NCBI GenBank assembly: GCA_016786595.1
Contig: JAEUWB010000060.1
Coordinates: 1 to 64,000 of the forward strand
Reading direction: 5' to 3'
DNA from: a bacterium
GTDB taxonomy: Bacteria > Bdellovibrionota_C > UBA2361 > SZUA-149 > JAEUWB01
DNA length: 64,000 bases
Position numbers and translations under genes: made by a program. Below, one piece after another: positions 34,900 to 43,441 of the stretch. Below the pieces are notes generated by a model. It was given only the letters and a program-made list of their open reading frames with translations. It searched no databases and was not told the origin of the DNA. Position 1 is the first letter of the stretch. Every line of letters starts with the position of its first letter.

Positions 34900-35544
34900 C
34901 TATTTGATTTGGGTTGTTGCCACATGATAAATCGCATTAACTTCGTCTGGCTTCGTTACGCAAAAGTTAAGATCTTTAAGCAATCCATCGGTCAGATCAT
35001 AAACCCAGCCATGCACTGAAAGTGCTCGTCCTGAGCCCCAAGCGTGCTGCACAATCGTGGTATGGCAGACATTAAAAACTTGCTCGACAACATTTAATTC
35101 GCAAAGCCGACGGTGACGCTTGGTCTGATCGCTAATTTGAGCCAAGAGCTCGTCGTGCTTTGAATACACATCTTTGATGTGGCGTAGCCAGTTATCAAGC
35201 AGGCCAAGTTGATTATTGCCCATCGCTGCTTGGACTCCCCCGCAACCATAGTGACCACAAACAATAATATGTTCGATTTTCAGCACTTCTACTGCAAACT
35301 GGATCACTGATAGGGAATTAAAATCTGTGTGCACGACGACGTTGGCAACATTGCGGTGCACGAACACGTCCCCGGGGGGCAATCCCATAATCTGGTTTGC
35401 GGGAACACGACTATCAGAGCAGCCAATCCAGAGATATTTAGGATTTTGAGCAGTAGCGAGTTTTTCAAAAAAATTAGGATCTTTTGCCGTAAACTCTTGT
35501 GCCCAGACTCGATTGTTCTCAAAGATATGATTTAGATTTCGCAT
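34900..35544 (-). CDS. can: Beta-class carbonic anhydrase
   Basis: It interconverts CO2 and bicarbonate for anabolic carboxylations. The zinc ligands are C42 in IGCSDSRVP, H98 and C101 in CGHYGCGG, with D44 and R46 forming the catalytic dyad. The 214-residue length and GLPPGDVFVHRNVANVV match the type II Can/CynT group, which includes allosterically regulated enzymes. Cytosolic. It lies 76 bp from the phosphopantetheinyl transferase gene, same strand. Confidence 0.95.
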   Translation of the reverse strand: MRNLNHIFENNRVWAQEFTAKDPNFFEKLATAQNPKYLWIGCSDSRVPANQIMGLPPGDVFVHRNVANVVVHTDFNSLSVIQFAVEVLKIEHIIVCGHYGCGGVQAAMGNNQLGLLDNWLRHIKDVYSKHDELLAQISDQTKRHRRLCELNVVEQVFNVCHTTIVQHAWGSGRALSVHGWVYDLTDGLLKDLNFCVTKPDEVNAIYHVATTQIK

Positions 35545-35620
35545 TAAGGCTATAAAATCCGTTCAGCTCTTGTTAGTCAAGACATGGAAAGAATAATTTT
35601 TACGCTAGCCGTCTCGTATG

Positions 35621-36280
35621 CTACGGAAGCTTTGACCAAGCGATTACAAGATTATTATCGTAATATGCCTGCACAGAGAACTCAGATCCAGCCTTAAATT
35701 CCGTAGATAAATCTACTAAAGTCTTTGCACGAAAACCATCAGCTGTTTTAGCTAAGCTAACATCACGCAGTCCAAACCAAGATTTCACAAGTGGTGCAAG
35801 CATTTTATAGAGAGCTTCTTTAGCGCAAAAAATCAGCGCCAGATCTTTAAGGCTTAAATCTTGTTCCTGTAATTCTTCCATGGAAAGAATGCGGTTTTTA
35901 ATCGACAAATTGGAGAAACGAGAAATATCTTCAACATCGATCCCAACAGAGCGCAGCCCATAATTTGTCTGATCGTCATTTTGCCTGCCCTGAGGCGCGA
36001 CAATTAAAGCAGCATGTGACTGGCAGTGGGCAATTGACCCAACGTATCCTGCTGGAAAAATTGGAGCCCCTTGCGCATTACGCTCTAGCCGCCAATTTTT
36101 TTGAGCAGCTTGCGGCAATCCACCAAGCTCGATTAAAGCGACTTGAAGAGCTGCTTCAATCCGCTCACGAGCAAGTGCTCTAATTTCCTTGTGAGATGTC
36201 CCAGCGCTTAGTGCTAGTTTCTCGAGCAGCATAACAGTGCCCGGATACTGCATAACTTTTCTGCGTTCCTGAAATTTCAT
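35621..36280 (-). CDS. 4'-phosphopantetheinyl transferase superfamily protein (EntD/Sfp type)
   Basis: It attaches the 4'-phosphopantetheine arm of CoA to carrier proteins. Motifs: GSIAHCQSHA (81-90), GIDVE (113-117, Mg-binding D115 and E117) and FCAKEALYK (151-159, E155 as the third ligand). The EntD-like order and 219 residues point to the Sfp/EntD class rather than AcpS, so the target may be a secondary-metabolite carrier or the fatty acid ACP. No megasynthase is in the window. A second ATG at residue 10 is an alternative start. It is divergent from the DAO gene. Confidence 0.88.
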   Translation of the reverse strand: MKFQERRKVMQYPGTVMLLEKLALSAGTSHKEIRALARERIEAALQVALIELGGLPQAAQKNWRLERNAQGAPIFPAGYVGSIAHCQSHAALIVAPQGRQNDDQTNYGLRSVGIDVEDISRFSNLSIKNRILSMEELQEQDLSLKDLALIFCAKEALYKMLAPLVKSWFGLRDVSLAKTADGFRAKTLVDLSTEFKAGSEFSVQAYYDNNLVIAWSKLP

Positions 36281-36309
36281 GCATAAGCTATGACATAAGT
36301 CTGCAAACT

Positions 36310-37410
36310 ATGTCATTACTTGCCGAGCAAAATATCCCAACTAAAGCCGACGTAATTATCCTTGGCGGAGGAGTTTTAGGCATTTCAGCAGCTTACCATC
36401 TGAGTCAGCGCAGAAAATCTGTCCTCTTATTAGAACGTGAAACTCTGCCAGGCAGTCATGCTTCAGGGAAAAATGCGGGGATGTTTCGTAAACTTTATCG
36501 CAACAGCACATTAACCGACTGGGCTTCTCGTTCGCAGCAAACCTGGCCAGAAATTGTTCGCAATCAAGCTTTCACTGAAACCCCCTCACTTGTTGTTGGA
36601 CGGAATTTACCAAGTCACCATCCGGGGATGTTCGAGGAGCAGGCTGTTAAGCTTCGAAAAAAAAGCGCAGTGCTAGAGGTTCCTGCAGTTTATACAAAAG
36701 ACGATGGATTAATTGACCCCGGAACATATTTACAAGCCTTACTGTCGCTCTTGGACAAATCGCTAGTCACAGTTGCCACTCGCACAACAGTCACGGGGCT
36801 TAATTACTCGGGAAAAGACTTAGTAGTCGACACGAATCGGAATACAACTTGCCGCGCGCCGGTAGTGATCAATGCTTGCGGCGCATGGTTAAATTCGCCC
36901 TTTCGAGACAATAAGCAACTTCTTGTCCAGGCAGAGGTATTTGCTAGACACTTATTTGTTGTCAGCGGTTTTCCCGATCAAGGTTTGTTTTTTGATCCCT
37001 ATGGATTTTACTGGGACGAGTCGCTGAATTGGTATTTAAGACGCTGGGAACCAAAAAAACGACTCATCTCAATTTGTGACAGACTTGCAGCTAATCCCGA
37101 TCGCTTCGAACCGCCCACAAATATAAATGAAGAACTTGCCTTCAAGCTTGTTCAAGCAATCCCCGAACATTGTTCCGATCTTGTAATTGAGCGCGCTTGG
37201 CACTGCTTTCGAACGTATACAGATGATCAATTGCCAATTTGGGGACAAGACCCTACAACTCCAGGATTATTTTGGCTTAGTGCTTTTGGTGGCTTTGGCA
37301 TGTCAACTTCATTTGCAGCAAGTGCCGACTTAGCACGTCTAATTTGCGGCGAGTCTGTGACTGTTGACCCAGAATTTTCAGTCTCACGAGTGCGGAAAAA
37401 GGTCCATTGA
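36310..37410 (+). CDS. FAD-dependent amino acid oxidase/dehydrogenase (DAO family)
   Basis: A 366-residue flavoprotein: the dinucleotide fold VIILGGGVLGISAAYHLS starts at residue 15, followed by LLLERETLPGSHASGKNAGM, where the flavin ribose Glu and the SGxNAG motif sit. Late WHCFRTYTDDQLPIWG and GLFWLSAFGGFGMSTS match the DadA/glycine-oxidase group, which oxidises D-amino acids, glycine or sarcosine. Substrate not assigned. It heads a three-gene operon: its TGA overlaps the DsbD-like ATG (TGATG), and Pgi follows. Confidence 0.85.
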   Translation: MSLLAEQNIPTKADVIILGGGVLGISAAYHLSQRRKSVLLLERETLPGSHASGKNAGMFRKLYRNSTLTDWASRSQQTWPEIVRNQAFTETPSLVVGRNLPSHHPGMFEEQAVKLRKKSAVLEVPAVYTKDDGLIDPGTYLQALLSLLDKSLVTVATRTTVTGLNYSGKDLVVDTNRNTTCRAPVVINACGAWLNSPFRDNKQLLVQAEVFARHLFVVSGFPDQGLFFDPYGFYWDESLNWYLRRWEPKKRLISICDRLAANPDRFEPPTNINEELAFKLVQAIPEHCSDLVIERAWHCFRTYTDDQLPIWGQDPTTPGLFWLSAFGGFGMSTSFAASADLARLICGESVTVDPEFSVSRVRKKVH

Positions 37411-39746
37411 TGTTGCGTTGCTTTTACATTGTTTTACTGAGTTATCTACTCGCTCCAGTCTTCAGCTTTGCGGAAGACAATAGTTATTTTGCGGGCAATC
37501 GTTATGTTAAAGGCGCAATTATTTCCGATCGCTTAACGCTCCAACCTACCCCAGGTCTTGAAACGAAAGTTGCAACACTTGGAATTAAACTTGAGATCGA
37601 AAATGGCTGGCACATCTATTGGCTAAATAGTGGAGAGAGTGGATCGCCCACTACAGTTAATTGGAGAAATCCCAGCGGATTTGAAATTTCAGCTCTACGC
37701 TGGCCTGCACCAGAGCGACAAATCGAAAAAGGCGGGATTACAACTTACGGCTATTCTCAGGAAACAATCTTACTTGCCGACCTTTATGCGCTGACTTCTG
37801 CTCCACAATCAGGAAAAATTGAGATTCGTGCGCTACTTTCATTTTTAGTCTGCAAGGATATTTGCGTTCCGGGGATGCTTGATCTTACAAAAGAACTAAC
37901 GCTTGACCCCACTAGAGCCTTAGAGATCAGCACAGATCAAGCTGCAATAAAACGCTTCGAAGCACGCACACCTGTTGCAGCTAGCATGCTGAAGGAGATT
38001 TCAATCCAGGGCAGCTTGCACGAAAAAGACGACCGCAATTTAATCGCAAAAATTGTAATTTCAGGACTTAATCTCCCTTCAACTGCCACTGCCGCTTCTG
38101 AACTACAAATTTTTCCCTTTGATACTGAAAATTTTCAAGCACTGATCAGTGCTGCCAGAATTACGACCTCTGGCGCAACAGCCGTCATTAGCTTTCCAGT
38201 CAAACGTTTAACTACCGCAGAACTCTCGACGGCTTCATTTTCAGGAATTGCTGTGTTTTCACCCAAGCTCTACCCTGCAGAAGACCTGACGAATGTGACT
38301 TGGACGATTAATTACACTGCCGCGCCAATAGCAATACCAGACGCCGGTGAGCTCTTAACATATCGAGTGCATGACTTCAGTACGAAGTCCACGCGAGGAG
38401 TTGTAAGTGAGCAGCCTTCTCCGCAGTTTAGCCTGAAGTTACTATTACTTGCGGTCTTAAGCGGCTTTATTGCGGGGCTAATCCTCAATCTGATGCCTTG
38501 CGTTCTGCCAATTGTTGCAATTAAAGCTATGGCACTTGTGCGTGATGCCACACAACCACGCGCTCAGAAGATCAACGGAGCAATTGCTTACACTGTTGGA
38601 GTTCTAACAAGCTTTGCGGCCTTAGCGATTTTAATTATTTTTCTACGTTCCGTAGGCCGCAGTGTCGGCTGGGGATTCCAGTTTCAAGAGCCAGGCTTTG
38701 TTTTCATCTTATTTTTAATTGTTTTCGTCTTATCCTTAGCATTCTTCGATTTTTATACCTTTCAGCTGCCGTTTCTTTCGAAAGCCAACCGGGCGCTTTC
38801 CAATTTCAAAAGTGGCTCATTGGTTGGAAATTTTTTCGAAGGCCTGCTAGTTACGGCTTTATCAACGCCCTGCACAGCACCGTTTCTAGGGTCTGCTTTA
38901 GCTTTTGCCTTCACACAATCAGCGCCAGCAATCATTATTATTTTTCTTTCGATCGGACTTGGACTAGCGCTGCCATATGCGGTGTTATCAACTAACGATA
39001 AATTCATTCGCTTTATTCCTAAACCCGGGGAATGGACTTATCGCTTTCGCGAGCTGATGGGTTTCTTGCTTCTAGGAACAGCAGTGTGGTTACTTTTTGT
39101 ATTACATGGACTTTCTGACGAGGGAGCAGTTTGGGCTGTGTTGCAAGGGCTTGTCACGTTCTTTCTACTTTGGGCGTGGCGTGTATTAGCGATGAGTTCA
39201 ATTAGTTCATTCAGTAAGCAGAACCTGCAAATTTTTGCTTTAATACTTTGCTTATTCTCGCTAATCGCCTCCTGGCCACATGTCGTGTCGCAACGCAGCT
39301 CAAAACCTCAACTACATGACACCCAAATTGCTTGGGAACCGTTTTCCAAGGAAATCATCGATAACTTAAGCGCACAGTCGCGCATTATCTTTATCGATTT
39401 TACAGCAGATTGGTGCATTACTTGTAAGTATAACGAGCGCTTCATTCTCAATCAGTCGCAAGTGATTGAGGCTTTTAAGAAATATAAAATCAGGCCGATT
39501 AAAGCCGACTGGACTAGACGGGAGGATGAAATTACCAAAGCACTTAAACAGTTTGGCGGTCAAGGCGTGCCACATTATGTTTTAATCATTCCTCAGCTTG
39601 GCGCGGCCAAGAGTGGCTTAGATCCAGAAATCGTCGTTTTACCAACAATCCTAACTGGATCTACTGTGGTCTCTGAGCTACAACGGGCATACGATAGATT
39701 TCTTGCACAAGGTCAGGCTTATGAGCTCGTGGAAACAGTTCACTAA
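37410..39746 (+). CDS. DsbD/ScsB-like thiol:disulfide reductase
   Basis: An inner-membrane electron conduit from cytosolic thioredoxin to the periplasm. The signal peptide ends near FSFA. A DsbD-alpha-type periplasmic domain (about 30-330) carries the C-x3-C pair in VCKDICVPG. The membrane domain holds Cys pairs in NLMPCVLPI and STPCTAPFLG. A thioredoxin domain at the C-terminus has WCITC in FTADWCITCKY. At 778 residues it is longer than Escherichia coli DsbD and matches the ScsB-like branch, whose clients include copper-resistance and cytochrome-c-related thiols. No client gene is adjacent. The start ATG overlaps the DAO stop; an in-frame TTG lies one codon earlier. Confidence 0.9.
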   Translation: MLRCFYIVLLSYLLAPVFSFAEDNSYFAGNRYVKGAIISDRLTLQPTPGLETKVATLGIKLEIENGWHIYWLNSGESGSPTTVNWRNPSGFEISALRWPAPERQIEKGGITTYGYSQETILLADLYALTSAPQSGKIEIRALLSFLVCKDICVPGMLDLTKELTLDPTRALEISTDQAAIKRFEARTPVAASMLKEISIQGSLHEKDDRNLIAKIVISGLNLPSTATAASELQIFPFDTENFQALISAARITTSGATAVISFPVKRLTTAELSTASFSGIAVFSPKLYPAEDLTNVTWTINYTAAPIAIPDAGELLTYRVHDFSTKSTRGVVSEQPSPQFSLKLLLLAVLSGFIAGLILNLMPCVLPIVAIKAMALVRDATQPRAQKINGAIAYTVGVLTSFAALAILIIFLRSVGRSVGWGFQFQEPGFVFILFLIVFVLSLAFFDFYTFQLPFLSKANRALSNFKSGSLVGNFFEGLLVTALSTPCTAPFLGSALAFAFTQSAPAIIIIFLSIGLGLALPYAVLSTNDKFIRFIPKPGEWTYRFRELMGFLLLGTAVWLLFVLHGLSDEGAVWAVLQGLVTFFLLWAWRVLAMSSISSFSKQNLQIFALILCLFSLIASWPHVVSQRSSKPQLHDTQIAWEPFSKEIIDNLSAQSRIIFIDFTADWCITCKYNERFILNQSQVIEAFKKYKIRPIKADWTRREDEITKALKQFGGQGVPHYVLIIPQLGAAKSGLDPEIVVLPTILTGSTVVSELQRAYDRFLAQGQAYELVETVH

Positions 39747-41277
39747 AAATTATTTTTCTTATCCAGAAATTGGTCTTGCTCTTGATCTGAGCCGGATGAA
39801 TTATCCAGAGAATCTTTTTAGTGCTTTAGAGACTTCTTGTGCCGCAGCATTTAGCGAAATGGTGGCATTAGAAGCTGGAGCAATTGCTAATGCTGATGAG
39901 CAGCGCATGGTCGGGCATTACTGGTTACGCAACTCAGACCTTGCGCCGAGTAAAGAAATAAAATTACAAATCGATCAAGCAATTCAAGCTGTTATAGAAT
40001 TTGCGAAAATCGCACGATCTCAATTCAAGCGTGCAATTTTAGTTGGCATTGGCGGCTCAGCTCTTGGCCCACAATTTCTGATTGATGCATTAAGTGACCA
40101 GCTCTTTCCGATCGAATTTCTCGATAACACTGATCCAGATGGGGTTGATCGTTTAACTGCAGTGCGACTTGGGTTACTTAAAGAAACACTAGTGATCGTG
40201 ATCTCTAAATCGGGCTCAACCCTTGAGACCCGTAACGGTCAAATTGAATTAGCTGTGCGTTTTAGTCGAAGCAAGTTAAATTTCGCTGACCATACTGTGG
40301 CGATTACCTGCGCAGCGAGTAAGCTCGAGCATCAAGCAAAAGCCGAGAAATGGCTGAAGATTTTACCGCTCTGGGACTGGGTTGGTGGGCGCACTAGTAT
40401 TTTTTCTCCGGTTGGCTTACTGCCCGCAGCGCTTTCTGGCATTAATCTGCAGGAGCTTCTGGCTGGTGCGAGGTTGATGGATCAATTAACGCGCATTAAA
40501 GAAATTAAGAAAAATCCGGCAATGCTTTTAGCACTAATGTGGCACGCAGCTGGTAGCGGCGTAGGCTTAAAGGATATGGTAGTGCTACCATACAAGGACC
40601 GCTTGATCCTTTTTTCACGCTACCTCCAGCAGCTGGTGATGGAATCACTCGGTAAAGAAAAAAATCGCGCTGGAGCAATCGTAAATCAAGGCATTGCTGT
40701 CTATGGCAATAAAGGTTCCACCGACCAGCATGCCTACGTGCAACAGCTTCGTGATGGCATTAATAACTTTTTTGTAACTTTTATTGAAGTCTTAAGCGAC
40801 TCAGCACAAACAAATCCACAAGTTGAAGTTGAACCTGGCATTACAAGTGGCGACTATTTGAGTGGATTTTATTTAGGCACCCGGCAGGCTTTGACAGAAA
40901 ATGGCCGTGCCTCGATCACGATTACAGTTGAGAGTGTCTCTGCGCAAACTATTGGTGCGTTAATTGCTCTTTATGAACGTGCGGTTGGATTTTATGCAAC
41001 ACTTGTCAACGTGAACGCTTATCATCAGCCTGGTGTCGAAGCTGGTAAAAAGGCGGCTGCTGGCGTGATCGCCTTACAGCGAGAAATCCAGCAGGAACTT
41101 AATAACTCTGGTCAGCTATACACGGCTGAGGAGCTTGCCTCTAAATTAAAGGCTGACACTGAGATTACTTTTAAAATCCTTGAACATCTTGCTGCTAATC
41201 AACATGCTGGTGTCACTAAAAGGAACGCTCAAGATCCGCTGCAGGCTAAGTATTCCATCTCGAGAAAGCGTAGCTAG
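39721..41277 (+). CDS. pgi: Glucose-6-phosphate isomerase
   Basis: It interconverts glucose-6-phosphate and fructose-6-phosphate. The 518 residues hold the SIS domains: VGIGGSALGPQF, NTDPDGVDR, then ISKSGSTLET (phosphate binding) and the signature GNKGSTDQHAYVQQLRDG, with the catalytic Glu/His region. The C-terminus ends EELASKLKADTEITFKILEHL, longer than some Pgi proteins. I use ATG 39721; it overlaps the DsbD-like gene by 26 bp, and the upstream in-frame TTG (39703) is less likely. It is last in the DAO-DsbD-Pgi operon, an unexplained grouping. Confidence 0.94.
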   Translation: MSSWKQFTKNYFSYPEIGLALDLSRMNYPENLFSALETSCAAAFSEMVALEAGAIANADEQRMVGHYWLRNSDLAPSKEIKLQIDQAIQAVIEFAKIARSQFKRAILVGIGGSALGPQFLIDALSDQLFPIEFLDNTDPDGVDRLTAVRLGLLKETLVIVISKSGSTLETRNGQIELAVRFSRSKLNFADHTVAITCAASKLEHQAKAEKWLKILPLWDWVGGRTSIFSPVGLLPAALSGINLQELLAGARLMDQLTRIKEIKKNPAMLLALMWHAAGSGVGLKDMVVLPYKDRLILFSRYLQQLVMESLGKEKNRAGAIVNQGIAVYGNKGSTDQHAYVQQLRDGINNFFVTFIEVLSDSAQTNPQVEVEPGITSGDYLSGFYLGTRQALTENGRASITITVESVSAQTIGALIALYERAVGFYATLVNVNAYHQPGVEAGKKAAAGVIALQREIQQELNNSGQLYTAEELASKLKADTEITFKILEHLAANQHAGVTKRNAQDPLQAKYSISRKRS

Positions 41278-41315
41278 GGTCAATCAGCTTTTTGGTGTGG
41301 CATTATTCAATCCCT

Positions 41316-41606
41316 GTCATTGCGAGGACCGCTGGCGACCCATTCGACTTCGCTCCTCACGGCTTGAGCCCTCGGCGTGAGCTCGGTCGAACGCTCGGGT
41401 CGAAGGTAGAGCAGGCTCCGCAATCTGTTCATTTTGTTTTCACTCGTCATTGCGAGCGTAGCGAAGCAATCTGTTCATTTAAAATGATAAATATAATTTA
41501 GCGGCGAACAGATTGCCGCAGTCGAACAAACAAGTTTGTTCTCCTTCGCAATGACACGAAAAAGCAAACAGATTGCCGCGCTTGCTGTCGCAAGCTCGCA
41601 ATGACT
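41316..41606. repeat. Cluster of nested palindromic repeats after pgi
   Basis: This non-coding cluster sits in the 357-bp pgi-metF gap. GTCATTGCGAG or its inverse ATTGC...CAATGAC occurs repeatedly (41317, 41447, 41549, 41595), with GAAGCAATCTG and CAGATTGCCGC arms making hairpins. A TTCGACTTCGCTCC unit is nested inside the first copy. The arrangement looks like repeats inserted into repeats. It lies between convergent genes and runs into the end of metF. Confidence 0.85.
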
Positions 41607-41634
41607 TAGGGTGCCATCCTTCGACTGAATCTTC

Positions 41635-42531
41635 CTACCTTCGACCCAAGTGTTCGACCGAGGGCTCAGGCTGAGGGGAACGAATTGCATTAAAAACTTC
41701 GCGGCTCTGTAGACTATTATTCAACGTAAAAAGATGAATTCCCGGAGCACCTGCGGCTAAAAGTTCTTTGCAGAGCTTGATTGTATATTCTGTTCCAAAG
41801 CTCAAAAGCTCAGCCTTATCTTCCTTGCGCAGTACTAATTCTGCTTCGAGTTTCTCGGGGATAGAAGCTCCGCAAAGAGAAATAACTCTAAGAAGTTGCG
41901 ACAAATCACGAATTGGCAAAATTCCTGGCACAATCGGGGCGGTAATTCCTTGAGCGCGACAGCGCTCAACAAACTGCAGATACAAAGCTGGATCGAAAAA
42001 TAATTGCGTCATGATAACTTCAGCGCCGGCATCACACTTTTCGCGTAAATACGAAATGTCTGCAGCAGGTGATTCGGCGTCTTGGTGCGTTTCAGGATAC
42101 CCTGCAACGGCAATACTAAATCCACCAAAATCCTTAATATAGTGCACCAAATCCCGTGCGCACGAGAATCTTCCACTTTTTAACGCCTCAGGCTCTTTCG
42201 GGATATCCCCGCGCAAGGCTAAAATATGTTCGATTCCCTGCGCGCGATATTCCATGAGTAATTCTTTAATCTCGGCAGCACTGTGGCCAACAGCCGTTAA
42301 ATGCGCAACAGCTTCGCGCTGTAAATTATTTTGAATAAAAGCAACTAATTCCTGAGTAAGCGCACGTTTACCCCCACCTGCACCATAAGTAACAGTCATA
42401 AAATCTGGATTAAGTTCAGTTAATTCAGAAATTAGTTGCTTAGTTTGATCTAACTGCCTTGCTTCCTTTGGGGGAAAGAACTCAAAAGAAAAAATCGGTC
42501 GGTTCTGCGAATAAATTTCTCGAAACGTCAT
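41635..42531 (-). CDS. metF: 5,10-methylenetetrahydrofolate reductase
   Basis: A FAD enzyme that reduces methylene-THF to 5-methyl-THF for methionine synthesis. The 298 residues start FSFEFFPPKEARQ, with the catalytic Glu in this motif, then MTVTYGAGGG, AHLTAVGHS, ALRGDIP, and ISYLREKCDAGAEVIMTQLFFD at the flavin pocket. The last about 16 residues (after NAIRSP) are encoded by the TTCGAC...CTCAGG palindromic repeat and are not homologous to the family end. The natural stop was probably lost when a repeat arrived. It is convergent with pgi. Confidence 0.93.
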   Translation of the reverse strand: MTFREIYSQNRPIFSFEFFPPKEARQLDQTKQLISELTELNPDFMTVTYGAGGGKRALTQELVAFIQNNLQREAVAHLTAVGHSAAEIKELLMEYRAQGIEHILALRGDIPKEPEALKSGRFSCARDLVHYIKDFGGFSIAVAGYPETHQDAESPAADISYLREKCDAGAEVIMTQLFFDPALYLQFVERCRAQGITAPIVPGILPIRDLSQLLRVISLCGASIPEKLEAELVLRKEDKAELLSFGTEYTIKLCKELLAAGAPGIHLFTLNNSLQSREVFNAIRSPQPEPSVEHLGRR

Positions 42532-42617
42532 AGGTCCAGAAGACTATAACGTTATAAAAAATGATGAAAGTTGCCTTTCTCTGTAATATTTATACGATTT
42601 TTTGATCTATAAATTGC

Positions 42618-42707
42618 AATAAAATCGCTTTATAACGAGAATTTTTAGGCAAAGCCGCGTAGGCCGGAAGTATTTGGCAAAAACTATCCTGATAAAGCGA
42701 TTTTATT
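42618..42707. repeat. Inverted repeat with perfect 16-bp arms abutting a stop codon
   Basis: AATAAAATCGCTTTAT (42618-42633) is exactly inverted at 42692-42707, with 58 nt between. The right arm ends one base before the stop codon of the minus-strand gene 42708-43244. The arms are AT-rich and lack a following T run, so a simple terminator is uncertain; a small MITE-like unit is possible. Confidence 0.7.
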
Positions 42708-43244
42708 TTAGCCGAAGAGAGCCCACCTAATGCGCTCAACGAAAGACTTTCCCTGAGGCGCTGTTTTCTTCACACGCTCTACTTTCATGCGATGCTCCGC
42801 ATATTTTGCTCCCCAAGTTGCGCCACCTGGAGTCGTGTCGCGGCGCACTACTTTTGCTGCCGCACGAGATTGGCCCTGGCGTGATTGCTTAAGTGTTGAT
42901 GCCTTTTGCTTTGCTTCCCATGCAGCAAGTTTTACTTCGTATTGCGCTTGAGCTTTAAGATAGCGAACTAAGACGTCTTCAGATGTATTTGTATAGCTTT
43001 GTCCAACTCGATAAGTTTTAATCGAGCCTCCAGTCATGCCTGCTGGTGCTGTAGCTTTTTGCGCCTGAGTACTGCGCGCGGCACGTCGATGTTCTGGGCC
43101 GAAATTCCAGAGTGATCCGCTTGCGTATGGTCGATAATTGAAATTCTGGTCAGGAACTAAAACGCCTGCAACTGCACCTGCTACATTAAAAGTTAGTAGC
43201 ATTGTGATGCTGATAAGTATTTTGATAATTTGGCCTTCTCTCAT
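42708..43244 (-). CDS. Secreted basic protein of unknown function
   Basis: I do not recognise it. Residues 1-26 look like a signal peptide (ILISITMLLTFNVAGAVAG). The remaining about 150 residues are rich in Ala, Gln, Lys and Arg, with SLWNFGPEHRRAARS and a helix at about 85-125 (LKAQAQYEVKLAAWEAKQKA). No Cys is present after the signal. The protein is strongly basic overall, which would suit binding to nucleic acid or anionic envelope polymers. The stop touches an inverted repeat. It is divergent from the acetoacetyl-CoA synthetase gene, 197 bp away. Confidence 0.6.
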   Translation of the reverse strand: MREGQIIKILISITMLLTFNVAGAVAGVLVPDQNFNYRPYASGSLWNFGPEHRRAARSTQAQKATAPAGMTGGSIKTYRVGQSYTNTSEDVLVRYLKAQAQYEVKLAAWEAKQKASTLKQSRQGQSRAAAKVVRRDTTPGGATWGAKYAEHRMKVERVKKTAPQGKSFVERIRWALFG

Positions 43245-43441
43245 AAATTTCCCTTTGCCCGAAATATAAGAAACCTAAGAAAACAGAGGAAAACCGGATA
43301 TCAAAGAGTATAGCGACTATGGGCAATTAAATCTACAGTCGCCCACTAGGTTATGCATGTTTTTTACAATTTGTAGCATTAATTATTCGGATGTAATCTA
43401 CAGGGTAGCGCAAAAAAACTCATGTAAACAATAGGTTAGCA

